From: Rana temporaria
Lineage: Eukaryota; Chordata; Amphibia; Anura; Ranidae
Length of the DNA stretch: 64,000 nt
Assembly (NCBI RefSeq): GCF_905171775.1
Contig: NC_053499.1
Coordinates: 23,979,686 to 24,043,685 of the forward strand
Reading direction: 5' to 3'
Shown: piece after piece, positions 35,681 through 48,299 of the stretch
How the letters are laid out: each line of letters opens with the position of its first letter
How positions within the stretch are numbered: position 1 is the stretch's first letter
Notes under the pieces: generated by a model
Database searches by the model: none
What the model saw: only the letters and a program-made list of their open reading frames with translations
What the model was told of the DNA's origin: nothing
Program-made: the position numbers and the translations under genes

Positions 35681-35865
35681 CAGTGGTCATCAACCTTGTC
35701 CTGCAGGGCCCACTAACAGGCCAGGTTTGCAAGATAACTGAAATACATCACAGCTGATATCATTTGCTCCTCAGTGATTGCAGTATTCTAGACTGCATCT
35801 CCCCAAGGTAATATATAAAACCTGGCCTGTTAGTGGGCCCTGCAGGACAGGGTTGACGACCACTG
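35681..35865. mobile_element. hAT-like MITE B, same TSD TTCTAGAG
   Basis: This 185-bp element has long inverted ends: CAGTGGTCATCAACCTTGTC against CAGTGGTCGTCAACCCTGTC on the other strand, extending through CCTGCAGGGCCCACTAACAG. TTCTAGAG lies at 35673-35680 and again at 35866-35873, so A and B share the middle copy. Confidence 0.9.
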
Positions 35866-36915
35866 TTCTAGAGCATGCCTCGAACCTCTTGCTAGAAGCC
35901 CAGCAAAACACAGGCTTTCCCAAAAATGGCTCACAGCCTCAATGATTGCATGCCAGTTATGTGCATGTCTTTAACTTTTCTCGTTTAGCGGCACTCACAA
36001 GTATATTTTGTTGTCCCATAAGTACTGGAAATGCCGCCAACATCCTGGCATCTCCATTCAGTGGGGAGCAATGCCTTGGGCTTAGTGAGGGGCAGTGCTT
36101 AGGACCAACAAGAACCGAAATCCAGCCCTTTCTGAAAGCCATCACAGCCAGATAGTATCTGTTTTGTAGAAGTTCACTGAATCCAGACTGTTCAAAGCTG
36201 CTCAATTATTGGCTGCTATGTATTGGTGTTCACTTTAACTTATTGCATATTTTTGTATAAAAATTTATGTAACCTCTGACACCAGAATAGCATATTTAGC
36301 TCATGGTAAAGCCCTGCTTAACGTTGACTTTTTTAAAAAAAAACTATGTAAGCATTGTAGATTGACAATCAATAACAGGGTTGAGTTGCCTTTTGACCCT
36401 TTTAATCCCCTGTGTAAATGGTGGAATATTTTTCCATTTATCTCTAACACATCTCTCCATTCTCACCACTAAAAGCAAAGAACACTGCAGATCCCCCTGG
36501 TCAGGGATTAAGAAGTGCAATGAATTTACAGCAATAGGTCTGCAATGCACAGTGCTTTGAATGCTGTGCATTGGTCCATTGAGCAGGAAAACCGACACTG
36601 CTTACATGCTTACAACATGCTAACCAGTGTCCTATGGTCTGGTCATGTTTGTTTGAGCCCCACTTTTTCCCATGTCTATGTTATGGCTTGTGTGTGTGTG
36701 TGTTTCTTTATGTTTCATTTAGGACTGTACAGCTTACACGCTTGTGTGATCAGTTTGGACTTGCAAGACACAACAAAATTCCAGTATGTTGAGACATCTC
36801 ACCATAAAGGCGGAGTCAGGTGGGCATTGTGTGCGCTCTACAGTACCTGACAGTCAAATATTTTTAATAGCAGGTCACTAAAAAAAAAACTTTATATGGT
36901 AATTTTAACCAGTAA

Positions 36916-38234
36916 GGCTCCATTCACACTTGAGCGTAGCAGTTTACTGGCGTTTTTAGCTTTTTACAAACATTTTTAACTCTTTTGCTGCCAAGTCTGT
37001 ACGTCATAGGGACCTGAAATCATGGAGTATCGCACACAAACCGGTGCACCGGGATTGTGTGTGATACTGCCTGCCGCCAGACTGCTCCCACACACCTCCG
37101 GCACTGGCGCCCCGCAATGCTTTCCGGGCTCCGCTTGTCCACTTGTGGGCCCAGGAGTGAGATGGCAGGTGGGAAAGAGAAGAGCAGACACGTGCACTGT
37201 CCTCCCCTTCTTGTTGTGACCCGTAAAAGCGACGTCCCTTCCGGGTCAAGCTCTCCGTGTCCCTGGCTAGCTCAGCCAGGAAAATATGCTTTGCAATGCA
37301 ATCTGCATTGCAAAACATTCAGGGGAGACATGCAGGGTCTTTTAGACCCTGCATATCTCATTAAAGAGAACCTGCCACCTAAAAAAACATCACATATGGG
37401 ACTTTTTTTTCTTTTTGCAAAAAAATAGTTACACTCAAGCACCAGAAAATCCCTACCAAAATTTTTGAGGCTCCCACATAGGCGCCCCCAATGCATATGT
37501 TTACGTTCGTATATGTGTGAAAACGTTGATTGCGATAAAGGTCATATATCGCCGCGCACGCCAGAGAAAGAGCAATATTTCTAACACAAAACCTCCTCCG
37601 TAACGATAAAATTATACCTATAAGGCTTCTGAAGAGTCGCCCATAGACAATACAGGGTACTGAAGTTTGTTGTCATTTCACGGGCACACACAAATTTAAG
37701 GTTTGATGTATTTGTTTACTCGGCGCAACCTCGTCTTTTATATTTTACCAAAAATGTGGGTCGCTTATTGCGTGTGTTTGCCCTAACATTCACTTTAGTG
37801 TGTATTCTACTGAAATGTTGTGTTCTAGACCTTTCCGATAATAACGTGTGACATAGGGGTTTTGTGTAATCTTCAGGCCGAAAAAGATTTTTTAAACGTG
37901 TATTAAAAAAAAATGCAAAAAACGGCGAAAAGATTTTTAGATGTGTATTACAAGCATTTTACAGCTTCAGGTCGCTTTTGTTTAGCCAATAGAAAGCACC
38001 AGGGGGGATAGGGAGAGGAAATTAGGGGTGGAGAGCTGCTGTTTGAGCAGAAAACAAGTGACAAAATTCTCCTAAAACACACTAGTGAGGCGTTTCTATT
38101 GAAGTCTATGGGGTCAAAAATGCCTTGTAATCTGCCAAAAAGAAGCTCATGTACTTTTTTGAAATAAATGGGATTTGGCTTGTTGAGCATTTTTAGAGCT
38201 ACAAGCAAAAAATCGCTCAGGTGTGAATGGGGCC
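36916..38234. mobile_element. TTCACAC-tip MITE enclosing older repeat
   Basis: Tips are GGCTCCATTCACACTTGAGC and, on the other strand, GGCCCCATTCACACCTGAGC. Flanks are TAA and TTA. The interior at about 36970-37870 contains a repeat related to the one starting near 6050, so the structure is probably nested. Confidence 0.7.
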
Positions 38235-39036
38235 TTAGTAGCATAACAGCAGCAACCCCTTTGTCAACGCCATACTTAAAAAGGTGCTGGTGAAGCTCTG
38301 CTGAAAAATGTTTGATTGTCTGTCCCACTACCCAGGATTATATTTACAAGAACTCTTTAAGGGAAACTATACTGTGTTTTCAAAAAGTGCATACTTCCAG
38401 TTGGTATTGTAACATTTAACCATGTTAGTGTTGATGCAACTTTCTCTTTTTTGCAATGCCATATACTGGTTGTTGTCTTTATTACGAAGTGGTAGTTGGA
38501 ATGCATTCGGATTAGCATCTTTGCTTACAGCCTGCTGAGATAATTCAAGTCTGGCCTAAAGACTTTCATAGATGGATAGAAGCATTGAAGCACAGGTAGT
38601 GTGCATTAAGTAGAGTCTACACATGTAGTGAGCAAATAAGGATGCCCCCATGTACTGTAACATACATTATTGCATACAGACAACCGTTTTAGAATGTTAA
38701 TATATATAGTTTCCTTTTGAAGAAAACCTGTCCGAAACCTGGCCAGTTTAAACAACATATATGATGAAAATTGTAGCGTTTACTTGTTAAAACTGCACTG
38801 TAAAAAGTTTAATGGATCCAGAAGTGTACATTTCTAAAGTTCCAAGAATATCTATCTGGGATTTTTTTTACTTTTTTTTTTTTTTTTACTTTACTTTGCT
38901 TTGCCTTGCCTTAGTATCCTTACTGGTTCTATATGTGATTAAAGACCTCTCAGACCAATAGGGAAACATGGGAGGTGCAGCCAATCTCAACTCGTACAAG
39001 AAAAGTCAAGTTCTTTCTTATGGTTCTGGAATACTG
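38235..39036. other. Intergenic or 3' UTR, nothing recognised
   Basis: AT-rich, with a T-run at about 38866-38887 and simple CTTTG/CCTTG units near 38890. No gene is seen. Confidence 0.45.
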
Positions 39037-39462
39037 TACCGTATATACTCGAGTATAAGCCGAGTTTTTCAGCACATTTTTTTGTGCTGAAAATGCCCCC
39101 CTCGACTTATACTCGAGTCACCTTTTTGTGCCTGATCTCCCGGACTTTGGGGACCCGGTACGGGCCGGCCGTAGGTCCTCTGGACACCAACCTTGGCACA
39201 CATGTAGCCCCACTCTTCCTCTACAAGTGTGCAAAGTTTGTTGTCTGAGGGACCTACAGCTGGGGAGCACCATTTTTTTAAAGCCGGGCACCCCTTCCAT
39301 AGACTCCAATGTTAAACGTCAGTCTAGTCATGGGCACAGTGAGGCATGCAGATGGACGCCCTAGGCTTTTACTCGAGTCAATAAGTTTTCCCAGTTTTTT
39401 TGTGGTAAAATTAGGTGCCTCGGCTTATATTCGGGTCGACTTATACTCGAGTATATACGGTA
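39037..39462. mobile_element. TA-flanked element with TACCGTATATACTCGAG tips
   Basis: Both ends start TACCGTATATACTCGAGTAT on their strand. The subterminal region carries an AGCACA...TGTGCT hairpin. The partial relative at 14155-14522 shares interior words in the opposite orientation. Confidence 0.88.
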
Positions 39463-41152
39463 GTTGGCATGTGGTTTTCACTGAAGGTGACAACTTTTTG
39501 TGCTGTGATTATTTTTAAGACTTTAGGCATATGGTCTACAGGTTGCCATTTTTAATGATAAACATGGGGCACAATATGGCTGCCTGCACACTAGAGCAGT
39601 AGAATTGTGCAGGTATGTCCACCATTCTGAGCCCCATGTACTGTACATACACTGGCGATGTTGGGATAGACATCAGTAATGCCGTCCCTTTAAGAAAAGC
39701 CAGACCTCATCCGCAAAAAATCATGAATGCATCATCACACATGAATGAAAGGGATGGGGAAAAACAATTCTCCTACCAGGAAATATTATGCATCCTTTGA
39801 TGGTATACATTTGGGCAGTTTAAAGGGACAATGTTTTCAAACGTTCCTTCCAGATTCTTCTAAAAAAAAAAAAAAAACAATGACTGTAAAGTGTCACTCT
39901 TCCCACTTATTTAATTACAGAGTGAAGCACTTGACAAATGTCACAGTATTAATGAGAACATGTCACTGGGATACAGATGTGGCAGCTGTAGTGTGTTCAT
40001 GTCAATGCAGGTTGGCAATTCATGAGGAACCAGGGACATCGAGGACAGACAGTGGCCAAACCAAGACATTTTTCTTTTTCTGTTTACTGGGGAAGATAGG
40101 TCTTTACTAGTATTCCAGCCTATCGGTTCACCAAAAACTGCTATCAGGGCACTCTAAACGCTCTCTTGTATTTATTTAATACTAATTTAATCAAATGTTT
40201 TTTTTATGTTTTTTTTTTTGTTCATTACACAGACAAATCATGAAAATCTAGTTGTCGCCAGAATGCAAAATAGTTGAGCTAGTATTTATGAACATCCAGT
40301 CTATTAGACCCAGATTGGCTGACCCAGTGGCAAATGTGCCTCAGTGTTGTCCTTGCTTTCCAGCAAGGTAACCTTTCCTTCTCTGATGAACACTGAATCA
40401 CACAAAGTAGCCACCGCCTCTGTGACAGGTGCTCTTTCAGTCCAGACGTCTGACTGTACACAGTGATACACTGGTCTCCTGCATTGTTATGTTTTACTTT
40501 TACTGTTACAGCAATCTTCTGTTTCTCAGGGTGCTGGATGGGGGAGGGGAATTGAACTTGTTACACTGCCCCTTTCCCCTCTGGTCCTCACCCCCCCTGA
40601 GTGTGCAATACTGGGTTTCTGTATCAGAACATGTGTGCGATCTCTTGTTTTTATAGCAGTTGTAATAGTGCTAGTCTCACTTTCCTAATGTTATATACAC
40701 GTTGTGTCCACCCCTGCTCCCTTTCTATGGGGGCTGGCTTTACACGAACAGGTATTGTTTTCTTGCCAATAAAAATAAAATATGTACATTTTACTTATGT
40801 GCCTCTTTGTTTCATTTCATTTAAAAAAAAATTACATTTGCACAAGTGCTAGCAGGCCGCTCCCTTGAGGGATGGCATAACTGGTCCCTCCCCTGAGGGA
40901 TGGCGTAGCTTGTCCCTACTCAATTATCTTCTAGCTCTAGAATGACTCTGGAGCTAAAAACTCTGGAGTCACTTAAAGCACATCCCAACTTCAACTAAGT
41001 GGTCCGCACTTTGGCCTATTCTTTCTTGCGCCTTTTGGTTAGTGAGGTTGCCTCAATAATAAAACAAATTTGCACCACAGGGGGGCTAGTGAAAGCACAA
41101 GCTTATTAGCTGAAGTCTGAATTTGCAAAAACAAGCTTTTCTGAATTTTAAT
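39463..41152 (+). other. Unique-looking tract with AATAAA signals
   Basis: No coding exon was recognised. At 40768-40779 two overlapping AATAAA signals are followed by T-rich sequence, which would suit the 3' end of a + strand transcript, possibly a long DGKZ 3' UTR. Against this, it lies 8.4 kb from the stop with many MITEs between. Confidence 0.35.
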
Positions 41153-41390
41153 TTGTACTAACATAATGCTGTTAGGAGGGTTACTGTACATGGTTCCTCC
41201 AGTAAATGTTTTTGGAAGATTAATGCTGCATGTCTGTACTAACATAATGCTATTGGAAGGGTTTTTGTACATGGTTCCTCCAGTAAAGGTTTTTGGGAAT
41301 TTTGGAAGATTAATGCTGCATGGCTGTACTAACGTAATGCTATTGGGAGGGTTTTTGTACATCGTTCCTCCAGTAAAACTGTATGAAAAA
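41153..41390. repeat. Three tandem copies of an 82-90 bp unit
   Basis: ACTAACATAATGCT starts recur near 41157, 41238 and 41328 (ACTAACGTAATGCT). Each is followed by GTACATGGTTCCTCCAGTAA or a close variant. Confidence 0.9.
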
Positions 41391-41802
41391 ATTTAATTTA
41401 AAAGGGCAATCTTGCCTTTCTACCCCTCACCCCCCAATCCCAATTGCATCAAAACTGCCCATAGAAATTGAGACCTTTAGATTCTGTGATCCCGCTATTC
41501 ACATCCTGCCAAGGTTTGGGCACTAGTTACTGCCTGCAGGCTTCCCAACTTTGTAAGTTATGACAGATGTGCTTGGCCTTGGCTGTCAGTGGAGATCACC
41601 ATCTTAAAAGAAACCTCTCTATAGGATGTCTTATCCTGCAATTTCTGGTTGCCCGGCTGTCATGCAGACCCAGTAGCTTCAGTAAGTCACTGAACATTAA
41701 TAGGTTCTGGAAACACCATAACTTTTCTAGTCTGCATGCTTGTTATGGCTCTGGCAGACAAAATTTTCTGGAGGTCAACAGTGGCAGCATCCATGTTTTC
41801 CT

Positions 41803-43195
41803 CAGCACTGGCTTTTTTATAAGATCTGTCTAGCCAAAATGTTTCGGATAGAGCAGGGATAGGTTGAAATCCTTGTCGGTACACTTTTTTTCTGTCTGTC
41901 CCAATAGGGACATTTCCCTTCATTGCCTGACCTGGAGATGTGAGTAGAATTGCCCTCTACATCGTGATCACTGTAATAGGTGTTCACATTGAAAGTTACC
42001 CTCACCTCCTTGTGAAATTTTGCATTTTATATCACTTTCTGTCTTGGTAACAATGGTCACCAGGAAAGATATAAAGGGTAAATCTATCTAGCAGGGGCAC
42101 ATACAGTAATAAAAAAGGTTTCTAAACCTTCCACAATTTATATAAACACGGCTTGGTAAAAAAAAAGATTGGTGACACAACCTGGACAACCAATAATCTA
42201 TAGTCAGAATTGAACCCAAATGGTGGACTTATGATCCAGTGGACAGTCCTGCTGAGGGGGGCAGGGGTAGGTTTTGGGTTGTATCGTACTGGCTTTTTTT
42301 ATAAGATCTGTTTAGCCAAAATGTTTTGAATAGAGCAGGGATGGGTTGAAATCCTTATCAGTATTTTTTTTGCTGTCGGTCCCATTGAGTAGATTTTCCT
42401 TCATTGCCTGATTTGGATATGTGAGTTCTCCTCTACATCACGGTCACTGTAACAGATGTCCACATTGAAAGACTTATGCTGCGTACACACAGTCAGAAAT
42501 TCCGACAACAAATGTTCAATGTGAGCTTTTTGTCGAAAATTCCGACCGTCTGTACGCTCCATCAGACATTTGCTGTCAGAATTTCCGACAACAAAAATTT
42601 GAGAGCTGGTTCTCAAATTTTCCAACAACAAAAGTTCTTGTCGGAAATTACGATCGTCTGTATGCAATTCCAATGCACAAAAATCCTACACATGCTCTGA
42701 ATCATTGAACTTAATTTTTCTCGTCGTAGTGTTGTACGTCATCGCGTCCTTGGCGTTCGGAATTGCAGACACCATTTTTGTGACCGTGTGTATGCAACAC
42801 AAGTTTGAGCCAACATTCCGTCTGAAAAATTCCAAGGTTTTGTTGTCGTAAATTCCGACCGTATGTACAAGGCATTACCCTCACCACCTGTTCTGCAATT
42901 GTACAATTTTGAATTTCCTATCACTTTCTGTCTTGGTGACAATGGTCACCAGGACAACTATAGAGGGTAAATTTATCTAGCAAGGGCACATCCAACAATA
43001 AAAAGGTTTGTAAACCTTCCACGTTTTATAAAAGAAAAGGGTTTGGTAAAAAAGAAAGCTTGGTGCACCCAACCTGGACAACCAATAATCTATGGTCAGA
43101 CTTGAAACATGCATGTCATTTTAGAAACGCACCAAGATGGTAGGCTTATGATCCAGTGGACAGTCCTGCTGAAGGGGTCCGGGGTAGCTTTTGAG
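41803..43195. repeat. Direct duplication (~480 bp), second copy split by MITE
   Basis: Copy 1 (about 41803-42280) and copy 2 (about 42289-43195) share long stretches, including ATAAGATCTGT, CACTTTCTGTCTTGGT, ACAATGGTCACCAGGA and ATCCAGTGGACAGTCCTGCT. Copy 2 contains the MITE 42477-42874. The copies differ at several percent of bases, so the duplication is not recent. Confidence 0.92.
42477..42874. mobile_element. Harbinger-like MITE with proven TTA target
   Basis: TTA lies at 42474-42476 and 42875-42877. Tips are TGCTGCGTACACACAGTC and, on the other strand, TGCCTTGTACATACGGTC. The sister copy of the host duplication reads TTGAAAG then TTACCCTCAC at 41996, the empty site. The interior repeats AATTCCGACAACAAA words. 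Confidence 0.95.
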
Positions 43196-45208
43196 CTTTT
43201 ATTGCAAAAATGCACGTTATTCTTAAAAAAATAAATAAAAATCTGTCTCCAAGTTATAATCTTCTGTAAAATAAATAAGAGATGGCTTCTACAAAATTGC
43301 CTGTTACTTTTTCCTTCCAGTCATCTTTGTAAACCATGGTGTGACTGCAAAGCTACTCTGGTTAAACAGTGGTGGAACTTTAAACCCTTGGGGCTTCTGC
43401 TCCACCGCCGCGTGAGTCATCTCTGTCAGAAACGATCATACGCCCTATTGAGAGATCTTTAAAACCCGTCACTTTTGTTGTTTTATCTCTTAAGTTTTGC
43501 AGCTGAAAGATTCCTGGGGCACTTTGGGAAAAGGGAAGAAAAGTAGCTGATTTTTTATTTTCCAACCCCCTCTATAAAGGTGATTAAAGTCATATTTATA
43601 CATTACATTTCTGTACTGAAATCTTTCCTGAAGCAAACCATTCAGCCATCAGATTGTCATTATTTAGCTTAAAGCATATCTAAACAAAAATGTAATATAT
43701 TATTTATAAATATGTAAAAATAGCAGCTTACCAGTCTGTAGATCCGGTGTCCAGGGAAATGTGACTTCTAAAAAATTAGCAATGTGTATATCCATCCAAC
43801 GCATTTCGTGGGTATAGACTCACCCTGCTTCAGGGCTAGCACACAAAACAAAGGATGGATAAAATATACATATAGCAATATGTATAAATATACATGCAGG
43901 GCTTTCACATTGGAAACCAGGGAAAGCTGCTAAATGCATAATGGTAGCATGTGCCACACACAAGAGCAATCTCTGTTTCAGAATTTGGCAAAATAAGTAA
44001 ACTAACAGGCGGATTGTACAATTACTTGACAATGCCTGAAGACATAGAATACGAAACGTACGTAGAGGCGGTACCTGGTCACGCACGCACCAATCGTAAC
44101 TTCCGGTCCCGCTGGTCTGTGGCGTTAGCAAGGTGGAACGCACGCACGCCACTACAGGCAGTAAGTCGGGAACTCGATCCAAAGACACGCGAGCAAGCCT
44201 CAGTGCCGGGTTCAGGGCACTTTTAAAAGTAAGCAGCCATTTGGCTATTTTGATGTTATCCCCTTTTTATTAAACAATATTACACTATGTTGGCATCATT
44301 TTCGTTTTTGCATATCCGCATGGGAGATTTTTGCCATTAAGGGAAAGAAGTACAAGGATACATCTAATCACACAGGTTTATCTGACACAGCGCATTTGAC
44401 CTCTTTTTTTGATACCAAAAAAGGGTCAACTCCATTTGGTAAGAGGCCATCTTACTATTGATCACTTCAGGTGTGCACATCAATTTGTTGGTGAAGGTGG
44501 AACGCTACAGTGTTCATTTGATTCTGATTGCACAGGAGGATATATGGACGTTTTTGATGGACTGAATTTTGCATGCAGTACTTTATTTCACTTATAATCC
44601 ATATAAACACAGACTTTGTTTAGTTTTCTCATACCTAGTGGTATATATACCTACGGTTAATGAGTGGATTCATACACTGTTTATTTTTGGATTGTTCATT
44701 TAAATATTCATTTATTTATGATTATACGTATATGATATCATTTATCTGCTCAGGAGCTGGTTAATTTGAAAAATATGTACACTTGGCACAGTATATATTT
44801 ATATAGTATTTATTTATATATATTTAGCACTAATATTAGCGCCCCCACCCCCACATTTATCACTATTTATAATCTACTTTGATTATTTAGGGAGCAGCTT
44901 ATATCAATTTATTATAATTTTGGCGCAAGATACTTTTTGCTTTCAATGCCTTTAAAGTTCCAACCATGAGGTCGACATGAAGAACAGTGCAGGATGTGAA
45001 AACCTACACAAAGACATGTGTCATTAAGCGCCAATGCAGGGGAGTTTTCAGAAAGCCAGTGACACCATTGATGGGTCATTTGTTACCCTTGGTGAAGCAA
45101 ATTACTTTAATTGACACCGAGATGGAATTGTATTTAATCTAATGACACCAGTGAATGGGAAATGTCTACTCTGATTGAATTATCAGAGTAAAAACCTCCA
45201 AAATCTTT
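43196..45208. other. Intergenic tract with old repeat debris
   Basis: Around 43780-43850 and 44030-44070 are two opposite-facing words of a common vertebrate repeat type (CCTGAAG near CGAAACG or TTTCGTG). Otherwise it is AT-rich. No exon or conserved frame was recognised. Confidence 0.4.
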
Positions 45209-45220
45209 TTTTCTCTTATC

Positions 45221-45404
45221 GTCCATGGACGGACACAGCTCCTTAAGTCTTGACAAGTGGGTTATGTTCCTGTTTACAGGAGAGGACTAGGCAGAAACAT
45301 GTTAAATGGTTAAATACATGTTAAATTAACAGAGTTGAACAGCCCCGCCCAGGGGGCGGTCCCTCCAGACATAACCCTCCTCACTGCAGCATGCAGCCTC
45401 AGTT
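45221..45404. repeat. DIRS left inverted terminal repeat
   Basis: It starts GTCCATGGACGGACACAGCT and is the exact reverse complement, by eye, of 51608-51791. The outermost bases TTTTCTCTTATC precede it at 45209. Confidence 0.93.
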
Positions 45405-47375
45405 TCGTTCTGCCTAGCAAAGGAGAAGGACGTATGGCTCCCTTTGGGCCCAGCGCCCTGAGGAGAAATTTTATTTTATTCTATCTTATTTTATTTTATT
45501 TTCACTTTTTCTTGAAGAATCTTCTTTCAACTGTCGGCTGAGTGACAGGCTGGATATTATAGATCCTTGTAGTCTACTCAGTCCGACCAGCAAGCGTGGA
45601 CACACCTATGCAAAGAGGCTTGGTCTGCCACACCATACCTCATGACTCCTGAGGTGGCCGGTGAGCGTTGCTCCGAGGTCCACATATGACTGGGCTGTGG
45701 TGTTGCCTCAATCACAGTGGACCGGGCCGACAGCTACCTCCATTGCGGTTGTAGGTCTGTCAGGAATGCGTCAGCGAGTCCTCGCTCGGACGGGTAAGTA
45801 CAGTCCCTCCTACTTCGGTGGGTTGGTACGGCTGGGCATTCCTGGGGTTCGGAGGTGCCCTGACAGTGGAGGAGCACTCCTCCCTTCCCTGCTCCTTTCC
45901 CTTGCTGCATTGCTAAGGCACGCTGTCCGGGGGGGGGGGGGCTTTCCTGAGAGGGCTGTGTTATCTGGCATACAGGGTTTTTCCTGTGGGGGTTTTCACT
46001 GTAAAGGCTCTAGGAGGCTTTCCCTGTTTAAAAGGTGGCGTTTTGCCGCCGTTTGGCCGACGCTGGCGCCATTTTTTGGGAGGTTTTCAATTACATTGAA
46101 AACTCCCATTGGCGGCCATTTTGTCGTAGCCGCGCCATGTGCAGCGGGCGGCCATCTTTGTGCAGTTCTGTCCCCTAGTGCTGTATCTACGGCGCACACA
46201 GGTCCCTGCAGACGCCGCAGTTCCTTCACGGTTTATTTCCTCTCCACACGCTGTGTGATGAGAGCGGTCGGCAGCGCTGGGCAGTCTCCTCCTGAGGTGA
46301 GTCCCCTGGCTAACAGACTTATATTGGGATAAGTTTTTAACTCCCCGGGTCAGCGCAGCAAGTGGGTAAGATGCCCTGTATAGGGCCCTGGGAGCGTCAG
46401 TTTTTATGTTAAGACAGGTATTACATACACATGTAAATGTCTTTTATATTTGGAGTCAGTATCTGGTCCTTCCCCAACATGCTCAGCGGCAGGTGTTAGC
46501 ACCTGGGATCTCCACAGAGACTTCTTTGTTAGCCCTGGACACTTTTGGGCCAGGCTGGGGGCAGAATGCGGACGGGCGGGGGTTAAAAGAGTGCCCCCTC
46601 CCTCTGTTATCCCCTGGGGAATGCTCCGTATTATTGAATTTGTGACCAAATGTGTGTTTTATCTTTTTGTCTATGGTTTATATGACTCTTCTTTTGTGTG
46701 TCACCTTTTAAAGTCCCACCCTCAGGGGGGTACTTTTGTTTTTTCTGCTATGGAGCCATGGACCAGGTACCTGGGTAGTAAAAAAAAAAAAAAAAAAAAA
46801 GCAGGATAAGGCATTTATGGGTGCGCTTCTCACTGCTGTAAGGGACTCTCTTAAGCTGTATAGTGCAGCTGTGTTTCCGCCGAGGGCTCGGTCTTATTTT
46901 TTTTTGGATCACAAATCAGACCGCTCTGTGTAGGTTCTCTCGTTCTTGCCCTTCTTTGATAATTTCTAAGATGCGGATTGAGAAAAGCCGCTGAGGTAGT
47001 CCCTCACCGCCTGGCGGTTCAGTGCCCTTTTGAGGAGAGCCCTTTCAGGGGATCCTCCGGGTGTTATGTATAGCTGACCACTCTCCCTATTACGGGAGTC
47101 CCCGCTTGTATGGATCTGGCTGTTAGAAGATCCGAGGTACTGGCCCTTGTCATGTTTACCATGCTGGGGTCCGTCTTGCGGCCTATTGTGGCTACTACTC
47201 TGGAGTCTCAGTGAATTTCTGAGTGAGCATTTTGCACCAGACAGTGGAGGAGCACCGTCTCTGTACCAAGGATATTAGGCTAGCAGACCCGTTGGTCCAG
47301 GGCCTCATATTGGTCTGTGATGCTTCTTTGAATGCTGTGCCCTTGTTATCCAGGGCTTCTGTTTCAGAGATGGTA

Positions 47376-47640
47376 CGCGGTGGTGTAGTGGTTAATTCCA
47401 TTACTTGTCAGCAAGAGTCATTGGTCCGAATTCCGGACACTGACACCAATCTAGCGGGAGCTTACTTTGTCGCTCTCTGTGTGGGTTTCCTCCGGGTACT
47501 CCGGTTTCCTCCCACCCTCCAAAGACGTGTGCATACACTTCCATAATATACAAACTTTGTGTATGTATTAGTACGGGGCCGACAAGGGCTCAGCTGGGGG
47601 ACTAAATTGTCCCTGGGTGCGTAAACGCCATATGCAGTCG
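47376..47640 (+). mobile_element. tRNA-derived SINE inserted in DIRS
   Basis: The head has an A-box-like GGTGTAGTGGTTA and a B-box-like GGTCCGAATTCCGG at tRNA spacing. The body carries GGGTACTCCGGTTTCCTCCC, shared with the minus-strand fragment at 27655. Boundaries are approximate. It is not a tRNA gene: acceptor and anticodon stems are not maintained. Confidence 0.65.
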
Positions 47641-47734
47641 TCTTCCCTCCCTGCTCTAGGTGTGGGGGGGGCGGCTTACAGGTTCACAATTCAGTGAATC
47701 TCCCTGCTCTGACTGATGGGGGGCAGTCCTGCAT

Positions 47735-47800
47735 GGTGCAGTGGTAAGCCACCTGCACTTCGGTGCACAAGGTCATAGGATCGAATCCATTAGACCCACC
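47735..47800 (+). mobile_element. Second tRNA-like SINE head
   Basis: GGTGCAGTGGTAAGCC resembles an A box and AGGATCGAATCC a B box. The body after it is not recognised. It may be a second SINE insertion or a duplicated head of the first. Confidence 0.5.
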
Positions 47801-48299
47801 ATGGGGCTGCTACCTGTATCTGCGAGGTGGTCTCTTCAGAGTCCTAGATAGGGTTTACGCCTATCCATAGAACAGAGTTCTTTTCTCGTTTATTCCTCGC
47901 CCGGCTTGTCGTTCTGCCTGAGAACAGTGCGGGACTTGTAAGTCCCGCAGGGACGCATACATGCATGTCCCGTTTTGCATATTTCTCAGAATTTTCTGTG
48001 CTCCGTGATGGGGGAGGGCTTCTGTCAGTCTGTGGCCCTCCCTCTTAATCTGGCGTTGGCACTGAGGGTTTTCGCCTAGGAGCTCGCAATTATCCTAACT
48101 TTGTTGGGACAGTGAGGTTTTGCCTCGTGGGCTTTTTGAACGACCTTCTTCTGAGGGCAGCTTCTGTCTTCTTCGAGGCGGTACTGTATGCCCAGGTCCA
48201 CACTTGGGCTTTCCAGGTAATACTGTCCAGGTGGTAAGAAATTTCTTGTCTCTGTAATCGCCAGATTCAGGTGCGCCACCTAGTCGGATTCTTCTGAGT

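Noticed and set aside
45661..46332. 223-codon frame (+) in the left DIRS region
   Set aside because: Position would suit the leader or a gag-like frame, but the sequence has no motif I recognise and is rich in Gly/Arg/Ser from GC-rich DNA. Not called as a gene.
47376..47450. tRNA gene
   Set aside because: A and B boxes are present but stems are not paired and a SINE body follows.
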